26,694 nt of DNA from Deltaproteobacteria bacterium RIFOXYA12_FULL_61_11 (GCA_001799195.1 MGSU01000324.1:1-26694); one strand, 5' to 3'. Counted from the first letter of the stretch, positions 15,783-23,719 are shown. Notes: generated by a model from the sequence alone, not told the origin. Made by a program: numbers and translations.

Positions 15783-16193
15783 TCACACCATCCAGAGATG
15801 CAGGTACAAGGTCGAGAACAGCACGGTGACCAGCAGGATCCTGCGACGATCCACGCGGAGCACCGCGCCACAGAGAGCGCCGAGGGCGAGCAGGATATGT
15901 GCGGCCAAGAACAGGCCTGCGGTCCGATCCGGACGGCGGGCCGGTTGGCCGGTAGAGATGGGTCCGGGCACAGAGTTTTCGGAGAATGGTCCGCACCATG
16001 CGGCTCGACGGTCTGCATCGAGCGGCGAGAACCAGGCATCTTGCACACAGAGGCGCCGGCGCGCCCTCAGGGAATCGCTCGGGTCCTGCTCCCCTGGATC
16101 TTCCGCCCGGCGCAACAGCAGCGTGTTGGTACAGTGCAGGTCGGCAGCCACAGCGGCCAGGGCGAAAAGGAGGACGAGGAGGACGTCACGCAT
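15783..16193 (-). CDS. Small membrane protein between TPR and DUF2723 genes
   Basis: The 136-residue product starts at an ATG that overlaps the TPR gene stop by eight bases (ATGCGTGA), a strong sign of coupled translation. It has an N-terminal hydrophobic segment (VLLVLLFALAAVAADLHC), a soluble loop of about 75 residues with two further cysteines (RLCVQDAW, AAWCGPFSE), and two closing membrane helices (AGLFLAAHILLALGALCGAV and ILLVTVLFSTLYLHLW). I do not recognise a family. Its fixed place between the TPR and DUF2723 genes suggests a subunit of the same membrane complex. Frame choice is supported by the clear membrane pattern, whereas the competing frame here is rich in Cys, Ser and Pro and looks spurious. 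Confidence 0.65.
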   Translation of the reverse strand: MRDVLLVLLFALAAVAADLHCTNTLLLRRAEDPGEQDPSDSLRARRRLCVQDAWFSPLDADRRAAWCGPFSENSVPGPISTGQPARRPDRTAGLFLAAHILLALGALCGAVLRVDRRRILLVTVLFSTLYLHLWMV

Positions 16194-17046
16194 CGCTGGG
16201 CAAGCCCAAGAGGGGAAAACGTTCCTCGAGGTCGTCACTGTCATCGTCCTCGGCCTCGAGTTCCACCACCTGGAGCCACAACCCGAAGGGAAGATAGGGG
16301 AATTCGGTCCTATATCGTTCCCCCAGGGCGCGCGAACGCTCGAGGAGGTCGGGGTTGTTCTCGTTGTATTGGACGAGGCGCTGGAGTAACTTCGCCTCGA
16401 CCTGTTTATCACTCATACTATCCGCTTGAGCGCGGATCAGCTCCGTCGTCAACAAGCCGACGGCAGCGTCCCGACGGCCGACCTCTTTAAGCCATCTTGC
16501 GGCGAGGGTCTTGTACCGCACCGGGGCTCCGGGTATTTCAGCGGCTCGGACCATCCAATCGGCTGCCCGCTCGAAATCCCGCAACTCGAGATAATAATTG
16601 ATCGCCAGCATGAAGGGGATTTCCCAATTGTCCGGTACCCTCGCGGCCCCCTTCTCGAGGATCCAGTTGGAGAGCCGGACCATCTCCTCGGTGATCAACT
16701 TGCCGTTGTAAATGAAGCTGGCTCCTCCCCAGATATAGATATTGGCCCACGTGGGATCGAGTTCGGTGACGAGCTCGAGGAGAGGTTGCATCCAGCGCAC
16801 GTCTTGGTTCTCGAGCATGATATCTGCGGCGTACAGCACCACCTTGATCCACGAGGCATCGGCCAGAAGGCCGTGGTGCCCCAACGCCAGAGCCTTGGCC
16901 ACGGTCGCTCGCGGCACGACGAAGAGGGTCTGATGCCGTACACTGACAGCATCCCTTTCGAATTGGACCAGGGTTGAGCAGAGTCCAGCGAAGAGCAACA
17001 ACCCACAGAGAAGGACGACGAGGAGAACCTGTTTGGACCTGTTCAC
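16186..17046 (-). CDS. Membrane-anchored TPR-like protein
   Basis: A 286-residue protein with an N-terminal signal-anchor (SKQVLLVVLLCGLLLFAGLC) and a helical periplasmic or outer-face domain. Helix pairs typical of TPR solenoids are seen: HGLLADASWIKVVLYAADIM, LLELVTELDPTWANIYIWGG, NWEIPFMLAINYYLELRDFE and RYKTLAARWLKEVGRRDAAV. The C-terminal end is acidic (ELEAEDDDSDDLEERF). GTG at 17046 is the start, with AGGT five bases upstream. It leads a three-gene operon with a small membrane protein and a DUF2723 protein, and a promoter with an inverted repeat lies just ahead. TPR proteins usually hold complexes together; no enzymatic motif is visible. Confidence 0.75.
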   Translation of the reverse strand: MNRSKQVLLVVLLCGLLLFAGLCSTLVQFERDAVSVRHQTLFVVPRATVAKALALGHHGLLADASWIKVVLYAADIMLENQDVRWMQPLLELVTELDPTWANIYIWGGASFIYNGKLITEEMVRLSNWILEKGAARVPDNWEIPFMLAINYYLELRDFERAADWMVRAAEIPGAPVRYKTLAARWLKEVGRRDAAVGLLTTELIRAQADSMSDKQVEAKLLQRLVQYNENNPDLLERSRALGERYRTEFPYLPFGLWLQVVELEAEDDDSDDLEERFPLLGLPSDA

Positions 17047-17082
17047 GGTGACCTACGGCACGGGGTTAGGGACCAACGCACG

Positions 17083-17111
17083 ATTGTACCTCTCTCACCG
17101 GGTACGATCAA
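17083..17111 (-). promoter_or_regulatory. Sigma-70-like promoter for the TPR/DUF2723 operon
   Basis: Minus strand: TTGATC (17111-17106), a 17-base spacer and TACAAT (17088-17083), 36 bases ahead of the GTG start. The -35 box lies inside the loop of the inverted repeat at 17095-17130. Confidence 0.5.
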
Positions 17112-17130
17112 GGCACAGAATACCCGGTGA
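17095..17130. promoter_or_regulatory. Ten-base perfect inverted repeat around the -35 box
   Basis: TCACCGGGTA (17095-17104) and TACCCGGTGA (17121-17130) are exact reverse complements with 16 bases between them. The spacing of 26 bases between half-site centres and the position over a promoter suggest an operator, though a hairpin in a plus-strand leader is also possible. Confidence 0.5.
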
Positions 17131-17151
17131 CAGGCCCGCGAGGATCTGGCA

Positions 17152-17174
17152 TGATTTCGCCTCGAGGCGAATCA
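17152..17174. promoter_or_regulatory. Palindrome upstream of the acyl-CoA synthetase
   Basis: TTCGCCTCGAGGCGAA (17156-17171) is a perfect 16-base palindrome. With one extra T on the left side the symmetry extends outward through TGA/TCA to 17152-17174. It lies 65 bases before the synthetase ATG, where a TetR- or GntR-type fatty-acid regulator could bind. It does not match a regulator site I know. Confidence 0.5.
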
Positions 17175-17238
17175 TTACCCATCGTGACGTTACCCCGAGC
17201 CTCGCTGAACGGTCACCCCAACGTGCGAGGAAACGCCG

Positions 17239-19014
17239 ATGCAGTTCCAACCCCGTTTCACCAACCTGGTCACCATGCTCCAGCAGGCCGTGGAACGCAA
17301 TGCCGACCGCCCCTTGTTCGGTTCGCGGAAAGAGAACGGGTGGCAATGGACCACCTATCGAGAATTCTCGGCCCTGGTCGATCGCTGCCGCGGCGGACTT
17401 GCAGCCCTAGGGGTGGGTCAAGGCGATCGAGTGGCCCTCATCTCCAACAACCGACTTGAATGGGCGGTCACCGTCTTCGCCGGGTACGGTCTCGGCGCTG
17501 CCTATGTGGCCATGTACGAGAACCAACTCCCCCGCGACTGGCAGTACATCCTCGCCGACAGCAGTGCCACGGTCTGCCTTGTGGCCAACCAGGCCATCAA
17601 GAAGACGCTCGAGGGCATGAGGGACCAGCTCGGTGCGTTGCGGCACCTCGTGGTCTTCGATGCCGAGCAAGAGGCCGAAGACGGTTTCGCCGCACTGCTG
17701 GCCAGGGGGGCGGGCAACCCGGTTCCGATCACAGTGCCTCCCGATGAAGCCCACGCCTGTTTCATCTATACCTCGGGCACGACCGGCAAGCCCAAGGGCA
17801 CTCGCCTGACCCAGCGCAACCTCGCCATCAATGTGTGTGGGGTCCAGGAGGTCATCCCGTTCTGCAGGGACGATCGCTCCCTGGCCTTCCTGCCCTGGGC
17901 CCACGTGTTCGGCGGCAGTATCGAGATGAACAACCTCATCTCGCTGGGGGCCTCCATGGCCATCTGCGAGAGTAATGACCGTATCCTGCCTTACTTGGTC
18001 GAGGTCCGGCCCACGGTGCTCATCGCCGTACCCCGGATCTGGAACCGCATCTATGACGGCGTCAACAAACAGATGGCCGCAAAACCCGCTCTTATACGCT
18101 CTGTCTTTCGCGCCGGTCTGTCCGCGAGCGCGAAGAAACGCCGAGGTGAGACCCTCTCCCTCTCCGAACGTGTGGTCCTGTTCCTAGCCGAACGCCTCAT
18201 CTTCTCCAAGATCAGGGGCAAGTTCGGCGGCCGCCTCAAGTATGCCCTCTCCGGGGCTGCGGCCCTGTCCCAAGACGTTGCTGACTTCATCGACAACTTG
18301 GGTATTGAGGTCTTCGAAGGCTACGGCATGACCGAGATCGCGGGCGTTACCTCGGTCAACCGCCCAGGGGCAAAACGTCGCGGCAGTGTCGGCCTGCCGA
18401 TCCCCGCGGTAGCTATCACCATCGACTCCTCGGTGACCGGCACCAGCGAGCGGGAAGGAGAGATCATCCTCTCCGGTCCCTGCGTCCTGGACGGCTACCA
18501 CAACCTCCCCGAAGAGACGGCAGCCTGCTTGACCCCGGAAGGGCACCTGCGCACCGGAGACCTCGGCTATATCGATGCCGACGGGTATCTCACCATCACC
18601 GGCAGGATCAAAGAACTCTACAAGATGGCCAACGGCAAGTACGTCGCTCCCGCGGCCCTGGAAGAGCAACTCGCGCTCAGCCCATTCATCCTGCAGGCCA
18701 TGGTCTACGGTGATGACCGGATGTGCAACGTCGCTCTCATCGTTCCCGACCTGGCTGCGCTCAAGGAGTGGGCAGCCCACCGAGGCCTTCCCCTCTCAGA
18801 ACGCGAACTGCTCGGGCGAGCCGAGGTGCGCGCTCTGTTCGAGAACGAGCTCAAGATCTTCAGCGCCGAATTCAAGCATTATGAACGCATCGACCGTTTC
18901 CTCTTCGCACGCGAAGAGTTCAGCGTGGCCAACGGACTGCTCACCCCGACCCTCAAGCTCAAACGTCGCATCGTCCTCGAGCAGTACGGGAACGAGCTCG
19001 CGACACTCTTCTGA
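17239..19014 (+). CDS. Long-chain fatty-acyl-CoA synthetase (AMP-forming)
   Basis: The 591-residue enzyme activates fatty acids to acyl-AMP and then acyl-CoA, feeding beta-oxidation or lipid synthesis. The P-loop signature YTSGTTGKPKG starts near residue 176. EGYGMTEIAG near residue 359, GDLGYIDADGYLTITGRIKE near 441 and the catalytic-Lys region MANGKYVAP follow in the expected order. The length and the insertions place it with the FadD15-like long-chain group. The ATG at 17239 follows GAGGAAA. It stands alone on the plus strand, ends 12 bases from the convergent pssA gene and has a palindrome upstream. No signal peptide is present, so it is cytoplasmic or peripheral. Confidence 0.93.
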   Translation: MQFQPRFTNLVTMLQQAVERNADRPLFGSRKENGWQWTTYREFSALVDRCRGGLAALGVGQGDRVALISNNRLEWAVTVFAGYGLGAAYVAMYENQLPRDWQYILADSSATVCLVANQAIKKTLEGMRDQLGALRHLVVFDAEQEAEDGFAALLARGAGNPVPITVPPDEAHACFIYTSGTTGKPKGTRLTQRNLAINVCGVQEVIPFCRDDRSLAFLPWAHVFGGSIEMNNLISLGASMAICESNDRILPYLVEVRPTVLIAVPRIWNRIYDGVNKQMAAKPALIRSVFRAGLSASAKKRRGETLSLSERVVLFLAERLIFSKIRGKFGGRLKYALSGAAALSQDVADFIDNLGIEVFEGYGMTEIAGVTSVNRPGAKRRGSVGLPIPAVAITIDSSVTGTSEREGEIILSGPCVLDGYHNLPEETAACLTPEGHLRTGDLGYIDADGYLTITGRIKELYKMANGKYVAPAALEEQLALSPFILQAMVYGDDRMCNVALIVPDLAALKEWAAHRGLPLSERELLGRAEVRALFENELKIFSAEFKHYERIDRFLFAREEFSVANGLLTPTLKLKRRIVLEQYGNELATLF

Positions 19015-19026
19015 CCCCTCGATCTC

Positions 19027-19836
19027 TCAAGCTTCTTCGCGGTGCAACACCCTTTCGGTCACGATGCGCCACATCGGCAACCCGAGGGAGTAGGTCATGG
19101 CCAGGAGGAAGAGGATAATCTCGGTCTGCCAGGCCAGAACGGCCAGACTCACCACGATGGCGATGAGCATCCGGAAGGATCGTTTGCTGCGGAAGTCGAA
19201 GTCTTTGAAATTACGATAGCGAATATTGCTAACCATAAGGAAGGCCACCACATAGGTCAAACCCAGGAGAAAAACGCTATCGCCCCGAACATCAGGCCAG
19301 AGATCACGGGCGAGGATGAAGGTCGCGGCGAGAGTCAGGGCAGCTGCCGGGGTTGGCAGGCCGTTGAAGTACCCCTTGGCCGCCGTGACGGTATCGGTCG
19401 AGTTGAACCTCGCCAGCCGCAGTGCCGCGCAGGCGAAGAAGAGGAAGCAGCCGACCCAACCGAGCTTGCCGAGATCGCGCAACCCCCAACAATAGAACGT
19501 CACTGCCGGAGCCAAGCCGAAGGAGACCAAGTCGGAAAGGGAGTCGTATTCCATGCCGAAACGACTGGTCGTGTTGGTCAACCGAGCCACACGTCCGTCG
19601 AAGCTGTCCAGGAACGATGCCACGATGATGGCCAGGATGGACCTGAAGAACATATCGTTATTGGTGGCATTGATCGAGGTGGTCACGGCAAAGAAACCGC
19701 AGAAGAGCGACCCCGAAGTGAACAGACTGGGCAGGATGTAGATGCCCTTACCAACCTGCAAGCGGCGACCATCTCGGCGCATCGGATTGATCTTGCTGTA
19801 CAATTTAAAACGTCGGCGTTGGGTTTGTTCAGGCAT
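19027..19836 (-). CDS. pssA: CDP-diacylglycerol-serine O-phosphatidyltransferase
   Basis: This 269-residue membrane enzyme makes phosphatidylserine, the precursor of phosphatidylethanolamine. The CDP-alcohol phosphotransferase motif is complete: Asp77, Asp80-Gly81, Ala84-Arg85, Gly94, Asp98 and Asp102 (within DSFDGRVARLTN and SRFGMEYDSLSD), with the exact family spacing. A basic N-terminus and several membrane helices follow (AGVTFYCWGL-type region, FILARDL, VFLLGLTYVVAFLMV, IAIVVSLAVLAW). It is the membrane-helix (type II) form found in many Gram-negatives and Bacillus, not the E. coli PLD-type enzyme. GGAGG precedes the ATG, which overlaps tsaB by eight bases. Last gene of the rseP-tsaB-pssA set. 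Confidence 0.95.
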   Translation of the reverse strand: MPEQTQRRRFKLYSKINPMRRDGRRLQVGKGIYILPSLFTSGSLFCGFFAVTTSINATNNDMFFRSILAIIVASFLDSFDGRVARLTNTTSRFGMEYDSLSDLVSFGLAPAVTFYCWGLRDLGKLGWVGCFLFFACAALRLARFNSTDTVTAAKGYFNGLPTPAAALTLAATFILARDLWPDVRGDSVFLLGLTYVVAFLMVSNIRYRNFKDFDFRSKRSFRMLIAIVVSLAVLAWQTEIILFLLAMTYSLGLPMWRIVTERVLHREEA

Positions 19837-20560
19837 GCTGCCTCCTCTCAGCCTCGGAAGGTCGAAGATAACGCGGTTCGAGCCGAGTCAGGACCGCATG
19901 ACCGTCCGCGCTTTGGACCGCCGCGAGGTCTGCGGGTGTCGGCCGGGATCCGGTCGCGATGCCTGCCTCGAGTTCGAGCAGGGCCGACGCGACTCTTGGA
20001 CGTGCCGGATGCCCCGGGGCGAGTTCGAAAGCCGTCCCCTTGGGCAGGGCGAGCAACTCGGCTCCGAAGCGACGCGTTCCCTCCCCCACGATCATCCGAG
20101 GACCGTCGCACAGGCCGACGAGGTCGTCAAGCGTACCGACCGCATCGTCGCGAAGGCAGAGCAGTCCGCGCTCGGTCCAGCGGTAGAGTCCGTAGTAGAT
20201 CTCATCGACCCGGGCGTCGAGCAGGGGTACCAGGGGAACGTCCATGCGAGCTTGTTCCAGGCAGAGCATCCGCAAAGACGAAACTTCGTAGAGCGGTTTG
20301 CCCGAGGCATAGGCCAAGGCCTTCGCAACGGAGTAGCCTATTCGCAGGCCGGTATAGGATCCCGGTCCAGCGCCTACCACTATCGCCTCGATGCCCGCGA
20401 ACTCGCACCCCGCCAATTCGAGCACCGAGGCGACATGCTCGACCAATCGTTCGCCGCGCGCCACGGATACGTCCACGCTCAACTCCGCGAGCACAAGGCC
20501 TTCGGCGGTCACGGCCAGGGAGAGGGTTGCCGAGGAGGTATCGAGGCCCAGGCAGCGCAC
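19829..20560 (-). CDS. tsaB: tRNA threonylcarbamoyladenosine biosynthesis protein TsaB
   Basis: TsaB partners TsaD in adding the threonylcarbamoyl group to A37 of ANN-decoding tRNAs. The 243-residue sequence has the ASKHA-fold start LGLDTSSATLSLAV, then RGERLVEHVASVLELAG and the diagnostic VVGAGPGSYTGLRIGYSVAK, around residues 62-82. Next comes the usual VSSLRML and a region with LDARVDEIYYGLY. A GTG start lies two bases after the rseP stop with no clear ribosome site, so translation probably restarts from rseP. Length and motifs are normal. Confidence 0.95.
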   Translation of the reverse strand: MRCLGLDTSSATLSLAVTAEGLVLAELSVDVSVARGERLVEHVASVLELAGCEFAGIEAIVVGAGPGSYTGLRIGYSVAKALAYASGKPLYEVSSLRMLCLEQARMDVPLVPLLDARVDEIYYGLYRWTERGLLCLRDDAVGTLDDLVGLCDGPRMIVGEGTRRFGAELLALPKGTAFELAPGHPARPRVASALLELEAGIATGSRPTPADLAAVQSADGHAVLTRLEPRYLRPSEAERRQHA

Positions 20561-20562
20561 GG

Positions 20563-22152
20563 TCAGGAGAACAACCGGACGAGGTCGTTGTAGAAGGTGA
20601 AGATGATCAGCGCGACGAGGATGGTCAGGCCGACCTGATTGGCCACCCCCCAGATGCGCAGGTTGACCGGCCTACGGAAGACCAACTCGATCCCGAAGAA
20701 CAAGAGATGCCCGCCGTCGAGGACCGGGATGGGCAACAGGTTGATGACGGCCAGGGTGATGCTGAGCAGGGCGATGAGCCGGAAAAACTCGAGCAGGTCC
20801 CTCACCTTGCTGGTGATCTGGTAGATCAAGATGGGCCCACCTACGGTCTTACTGGAGACCTCCCCGGTCACCAGTTTCCCGAGACCTATCAGCGTCATCA
20901 CAACGATCTCGGCGGTTTTCTCCGTGCTGCGCGCGATCAGGGTCAAGGGATTGAAATACTGTTCCGAAGCCAGGGCAACCTCGCCGTACCGGTCATAGAA
21001 GGCCAAGCCCAGCCGATAACGGACCTCGTCTCCGAGGAACGGGTTGCGCTCTTCGGTCCGTCGCGGGGTCAGCAGGTGCTCAAAACGTTGTCCGGCTCGC
21101 TCCACCACCACCGGGACCGGGGTGCCGTCGAGCGCGTCGAGCAGAGCCTGGGTCTTCCAATGCGAGAGCGGCATGCCCGAAATGGCGACGAGGCGATCCC
21201 CCGGACGTAACCCGGCGTCCTGGGCGGCACTGTTATCCGCGATCTCACGTAGAAATTCATTGAGTTGATACAACCCGAGCTGATCTGGATGCGTCACCTC
21301 GGGAGGAACCTCCACGTTGAGGGTCCGTTCCTCACCACCCTCGCCCTTCACGCGCACCTCCACCGTGCGGCCTGCCGCGGCGAGCAGTGCTTGCGTGAAG
21401 GTGTGCCAGGAGAGAACCGCACGACCGTCCAGAGAGAGGATCTCGTCCTGACTGCGCAATCCGGCAAGGGCCGCCGGCGAAGAGGGATCTGAAAGCCCTA
21501 CGAACGCGGCTCGAGCGACATAGAGGATACCGATCTTACCAACCTGTTTGAACTCACCGTACTCGGTCAGACCTTCTTGTTGCTGCGGGGTGATGCGTAG
21601 CGACAGATCCCGTCCCTCCCGTCGGATCCCCAAGTCCAGAGGGCGGCCGAGCCCTTCTTTGATGGTGCGGGTCAGATCATCCCAGGACCGCAGGGTTTCT
21701 CCATCGGCGGTGAGGATCTCGTCTCCTTCGAGGAGCCCGGCCTGCGCTGCCGGACTGCCGGGCAGGACCTCGCCGACTTTTGCGGGGATGTACGGCCAGC
21801 CGATGAGATAGACAAGGGAGAACAGGAACAGTGGAAGGATCAGGTTGAACACCGGACCGGCGAGCACGATGACGATGCGTTTGAGCACATGCTGGTTGGA
21901 GAAGGCCCTCTCCGCCTCGGGTCCATCGTAAGGTTCGACCGGACTCTCTCCCAGCAATCGGACGTAGCCTCCCAGGGGCAGGGCCGACAGCAGATAGGTG
22001 GTCTCCCCCCGGGTGAAGGAGAAGAGCTTGGGCCCGAAGCCCAGGGAGAATTTCTCGACCCGCACCTTGAACAGTTTGGCGGCCAGGAAATGCCCCAGCT
22101 CATGGACGAAGACCAGAACCCCGAAAAGAATGACGACATAGGCGATGGTCAT
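20563..22152 (-). CDS. rseP: RseP-type intramembrane zinc protease (site-2 protease) with three PDZ domains
   Basis: The 529-residue inner-membrane protease cuts membrane-bound anti-sigma factors or signal peptides during envelope stress. The zinc motif HELGH lies at residues 17-21 in the first helix. GGYVRLLGE and GPVFNLILPLFLFSLVYL follow, and the second active-site motif is NLLPIPVLDGGHLLFF near residue 471. Between them I count three PDZ-like repeats: about 120-190 (PGSPAAQAGLLEGDEIL), 210-280 (DPSSPAALAGLRSQDEIL) and 295-365 (DNSAAQDAGLRPGDRLVAIS). E. coli RseP has two and about 450 residues; the extra length here fits one more. The ATG at 22152 follows AAGGA by eight bases; upstream codons in frame do not look coding. 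Confidence 0.93.
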   Translation of the reverse strand: MTIAYVVILFGVLVFVHELGHFLAAKLFKVRVEKFSLGFGPKLFSFTRGETTYLLSALPLGGYVRLLGESPVEPYDGPEAERAFSNQHVLKRIVIVLAGPVFNLILPLFLFSLVYLIGWPYIPAKVGEVLPGSPAAQAGLLEGDEILTADGETLRSWDDLTRTIKEGLGRPLDLGIRREGRDLSLRITPQQQEGLTEYGEFKQVGKIGILYVARAAFVGLSDPSSPAALAGLRSQDEILSLDGRAVLSWHTFTQALLAAAGRTVEVRVKGEGGEERTLNVEVPPEVTHPDQLGLYQLNEFLREIADNSAAQDAGLRPGDRLVAISGMPLSHWKTQALLDALDGTPVPVVVERAGQRFEHLLTPRRTEERNPFLGDEVRYRLGLAFYDRYGEVALASEQYFNPLTLIARSTEKTAEIVVMTLIGLGKLVTGEVSSKTVGGPILIYQITSKVRDLLEFFRLIALLSITLAVINLLPIPVLDGGHLLFFGIELVFRRPVNLRIWGVANQVGLTILVALIIFTFYNDLVRLFS

Positions 22153-22177
22153 AAGGGACGTCCTTCCTTCGTCCAAG

Positions 22178-22223
22178 GTCCCGGAACTCGGGACGATACC
22201 TCGTACTCGCGGAGGCAGCCTCC
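22178..22223. promoter_or_regulatory. Two short inverted repeats in the rseP leader
   Basis: GTCCCG/CGGGAC (22178-22183/22189-22194) and GGAGGC/GCCTCC (22211-22216/22218-22223) lie between the proposed rseP promoter and its start codon. They could form small leader hairpins. The 142-base gap holds no gene. Confidence 0.3.
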
Positions 22224-22234
22224 CCGTGGATCCT

Positions 22235-22263
22235 GCTATAGCATCGCCAGGATGCGGCGGCAA
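22235..22263 (-). promoter_or_regulatory. Possible sigma-70 promoter for rseP-tsaB-pssA
   Basis: Minus strand: TTGCCG (22263-22258), 17 bases, TATAGC (22240-22235), in the gap after the DUF218 gene. Each box matches the consensus at four of six positions. It would make rseP-tsaB-pssA at least partly independent of skp. Confidence 0.35.
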
Positions 22264-22294
22264 GCGACAAGGCGATCCAGGGACGGCCCCCCCA

Positions 22295-22882
22295 TCAGAC
22301 CAGCAGCAGCAACAGCCACACGAATTGATCTTTGAGGTACTCGGTCACGAGCAGACGCAACCAGAGCAAAGAGGTATGGTCAGGCTGGCCCGGGCTGAAA
22401 TCCGAGAGCGTCGGATGGGGATGGATATGCGCCCCATCGCCGAGCACCCGGGTGAAGAGGTGCAAGGCTCTCGGCAGGTGGTACTCGGCGGTGATCAGGA
22501 GCATGGAGGTCGCACCGTGTCGTTCGAGGAAGTTTTTTGCTTCCCGGGCGTTGGTCAGGGTATCCACCGAGACATTCTCATGCCGGACCGCTTCCCAGGG
22601 AACCCGGTAGCGACTCCGGTAGGGTTCGAGGATGCGCCCGAGCGAAGCATCCTGGCCTGTTCCAGAGATCAGTAGGAAACGGGCCATACCGGTGCTGAAG
22701 AGGTTGAGGGCCTCTTCGATCCTGCCGCTACCGCCGGCGAGGCAGACGATGACGTCGACCTTGTCGGGCAGCGGGAACTCCCGATAACGGACCTCCCTGC
22801 TATAGGCGACAAGCCCTACGAGCTCACAACCGAGGAGCAGGGTCGCCGTGCCATAAACAAGGACGCGGCGTCGGTCAAGCAA
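22295..22882 (-). CDS. DUF218 (YdcF/SanA/ElyC-like) envelope protein
   Basis: A 195-residue protein with an N-terminal membrane anchor (RRVLVYGTATLLLGCELVGL) and a DUF218 domain. Signature pieces are VDVIVCLAGGSGRIEEALNL, RFLLISGTGQDASLG, the Glu-Asn-Val-Ser-Val-Asp-Thr-Leu-Thr-Asn-Ala segment (ENVSVDTLTNAREAKNFL) and LLITAEYHLPRALHLF. Family members such as ElyC and SanA act in lipid-carrier or outer-membrane integrity functions; the exact reaction is unknown. The start is TTG, with its first eight bases overlapping the Trm112-like stop (TTGCTTGA), so it is probably translated by coupling. A hydrophobic C-terminal end (FVWLLLLLV) is unusual. Confidence 0.85.
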   Translation of the reverse strand: MLDRRRVLVYGTATLLLGCELVGLVAYSREVRYREFPLPDKVDVIVCLAGGSGRIEEALNLFSTGMARFLLISGTGQDASLGRILEPYRSRYRVPWEAVRHENVSVDTLTNAREAKNFLERHGATSMLLITAEYHLPRALHLFTRVLGDGAHIHPHPTLSDFSPGQPDHTSLLWLRLLVTEYLKDQFVWLLLLLV

Positions 22883-23063
22883 GGGGCAACGCCTCCTCGG
22901 GGAGCAAGATCAGGATACCGTCGCGCAGAGGGTAGCGCACGGCACAACCGGCACAGTCGAGGCCCTTGCTCGGGTCCTCGGCAGGAACCAACGGACCGCA
23001 GCAGCCGGGACAACGCAGCAGGGCCAGAACGGCTTCGTCGACACCTTGCTCCGGGGTCTTCAC
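22875..23063 (-). CDS. Trm112-family small zinc-finger-like protein
   Basis: A 62-residue protein with two Cys pairs (LRCPGCCGPL around residues 17-26 and LDCAGCAVRYPL around residues 35-46) and the ending RDGILILLPEEA. This is the usual Trm112/UPF0434 (YcaR-like) pattern. Eukaryotic Trm112 activates methyltransferases; the bacterial role is poorly known. GTG start overlaps the skp stop as GTGA, with a G-rich ribosome site (GGGGGG) upstream. Short but well supported by the motif and by the operon. Confidence 0.88.
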   Translation of the reverse strand: MKTPEQGVDEAVLALLRCPGCCGPLVPAEDPSKGLDCAGCAVRYPLRDGILILLPEEALPLA

Positions 23064-23581
23064 TTCCCCCCCTTCCCCTTGCGAGCATTGTAGATCTCGA
23101 TGACCTTCTGCGTGAGATTGTCGCTCTCGGGGGCGAAGAGGAGGACGTTGTCGGACTTTTCGAAGACGTAGGTGAAACCTTCCTTGGCGGCCAACTCGTT
23201 GACGATCTGTTTGACCTTCTCGATGATCTTGACCGTCTCCTTGGCTTCGGTTTCGCGGATGTCGTTCTGATAGGTCGCCGCGAGCCGCTGGTAATTGAGG
23301 AACTTCTGCTGGAAGTCTTCTTGCTTCTTCTTCAGGGCGGCTTCGTTGAGGATCATGCTCTGTTGTTCGAGGCTCGCCTTGAGTTGCTTGAGCTCGGCTT
23401 CCATCTTCTCGAGTTCGCGCTTTTTATCCTGGTACTCGCGTTCGAGCTTCTCCCTTGCCGAACGGCCCTCTTCGACGCCGAGGATGATCTTCTGTAACTC
23501 CACGTAGCCGAGGCGCGGTCCCGCGGTCCAGGCCGAAGTGCTCCACCCGATGAGGATCAAACAGAACAAAGTCGTGCGCAC
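23060..23581 (-). CDS. skp: Periplasmic OmpH/Skp-family chaperone
   Basis: A 173-residue protein that holds unfolded outer-membrane proteins in the periplasm. A signal peptide (about residues 1-20, VRTTLFCLILIGWSTSAWTA) is followed by RLGYVELQKIILGVEEGRSA, the conserved start of the mature domain. A long charged coiled coil follows (KKRELEKMEAELKQLKASLE and on), then the closing VKQIVNELAAKEGFTYVFEK and LTQKVIEIYN. The frame is open further upstream, but the GTG at 23581 is preceded by AGGAGG with six-base spacing and opens directly into the signal peptide. First gene of the minus-strand set skp-Trm112-DUF218, with rseP-tsaB-pssA downstream; a promoter lies 57 bases upstream. Confidence 0.93.
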   Translation of the reverse strand: MRTTLFCLILIGWSTSAWTAGPRLGYVELQKIILGVEEGRSAREKLEREYQDKKRELEKMEAELKQLKASLEQQSMILNEAALKKKQEDFQQKFLNYQRLAATYQNDIRETEAKETVKIIEKVKQIVNELAAKEGFTYVFEKSDNVLLFAPESDNLTQKVIEIYNARKGKGGK

Positions 23582-23637
23582 GGTTTCCTCCTGGTACCAC
23601 CTTCGTAAACGCCGGGACCGACCCGGACGCGGGAGCG

Positions 23638-23665
23638 ATGATAGCCTTCCGGCCCGGGTTTTCAA
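23638..23665 (-). promoter_or_regulatory. Sigma-70-like promoter for the skp operon
   Basis: Minus strand: TTGAAA (23665-23660), a 16-base spacer and TATCAT (23643-23638). Both boxes match at five of six positions. Confidence 0.5.
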
Positions 23666-23719
23666 GAAAAACCTGGTACGCCTTCCTCGAAGGGATCGTC
23701 CAAGGCCCGGTGAGGAACA

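Noticed and set aside
15782-16048. N-terminal extension of the DUF2723 frame (MCKMPGSRR...)
   Set aside because: Cys/Ser/Pro-rich and unlike the family, which normally begins just before the WFDSAE motif. The overlapping small membrane protein fits this stretch better.
19042-21210. Plus-strand 722-codon frame opposite pssA, tsaB and rseP
   Set aside because: Three well-identified genes occupy the other strand; this frame is open only because of high GC.
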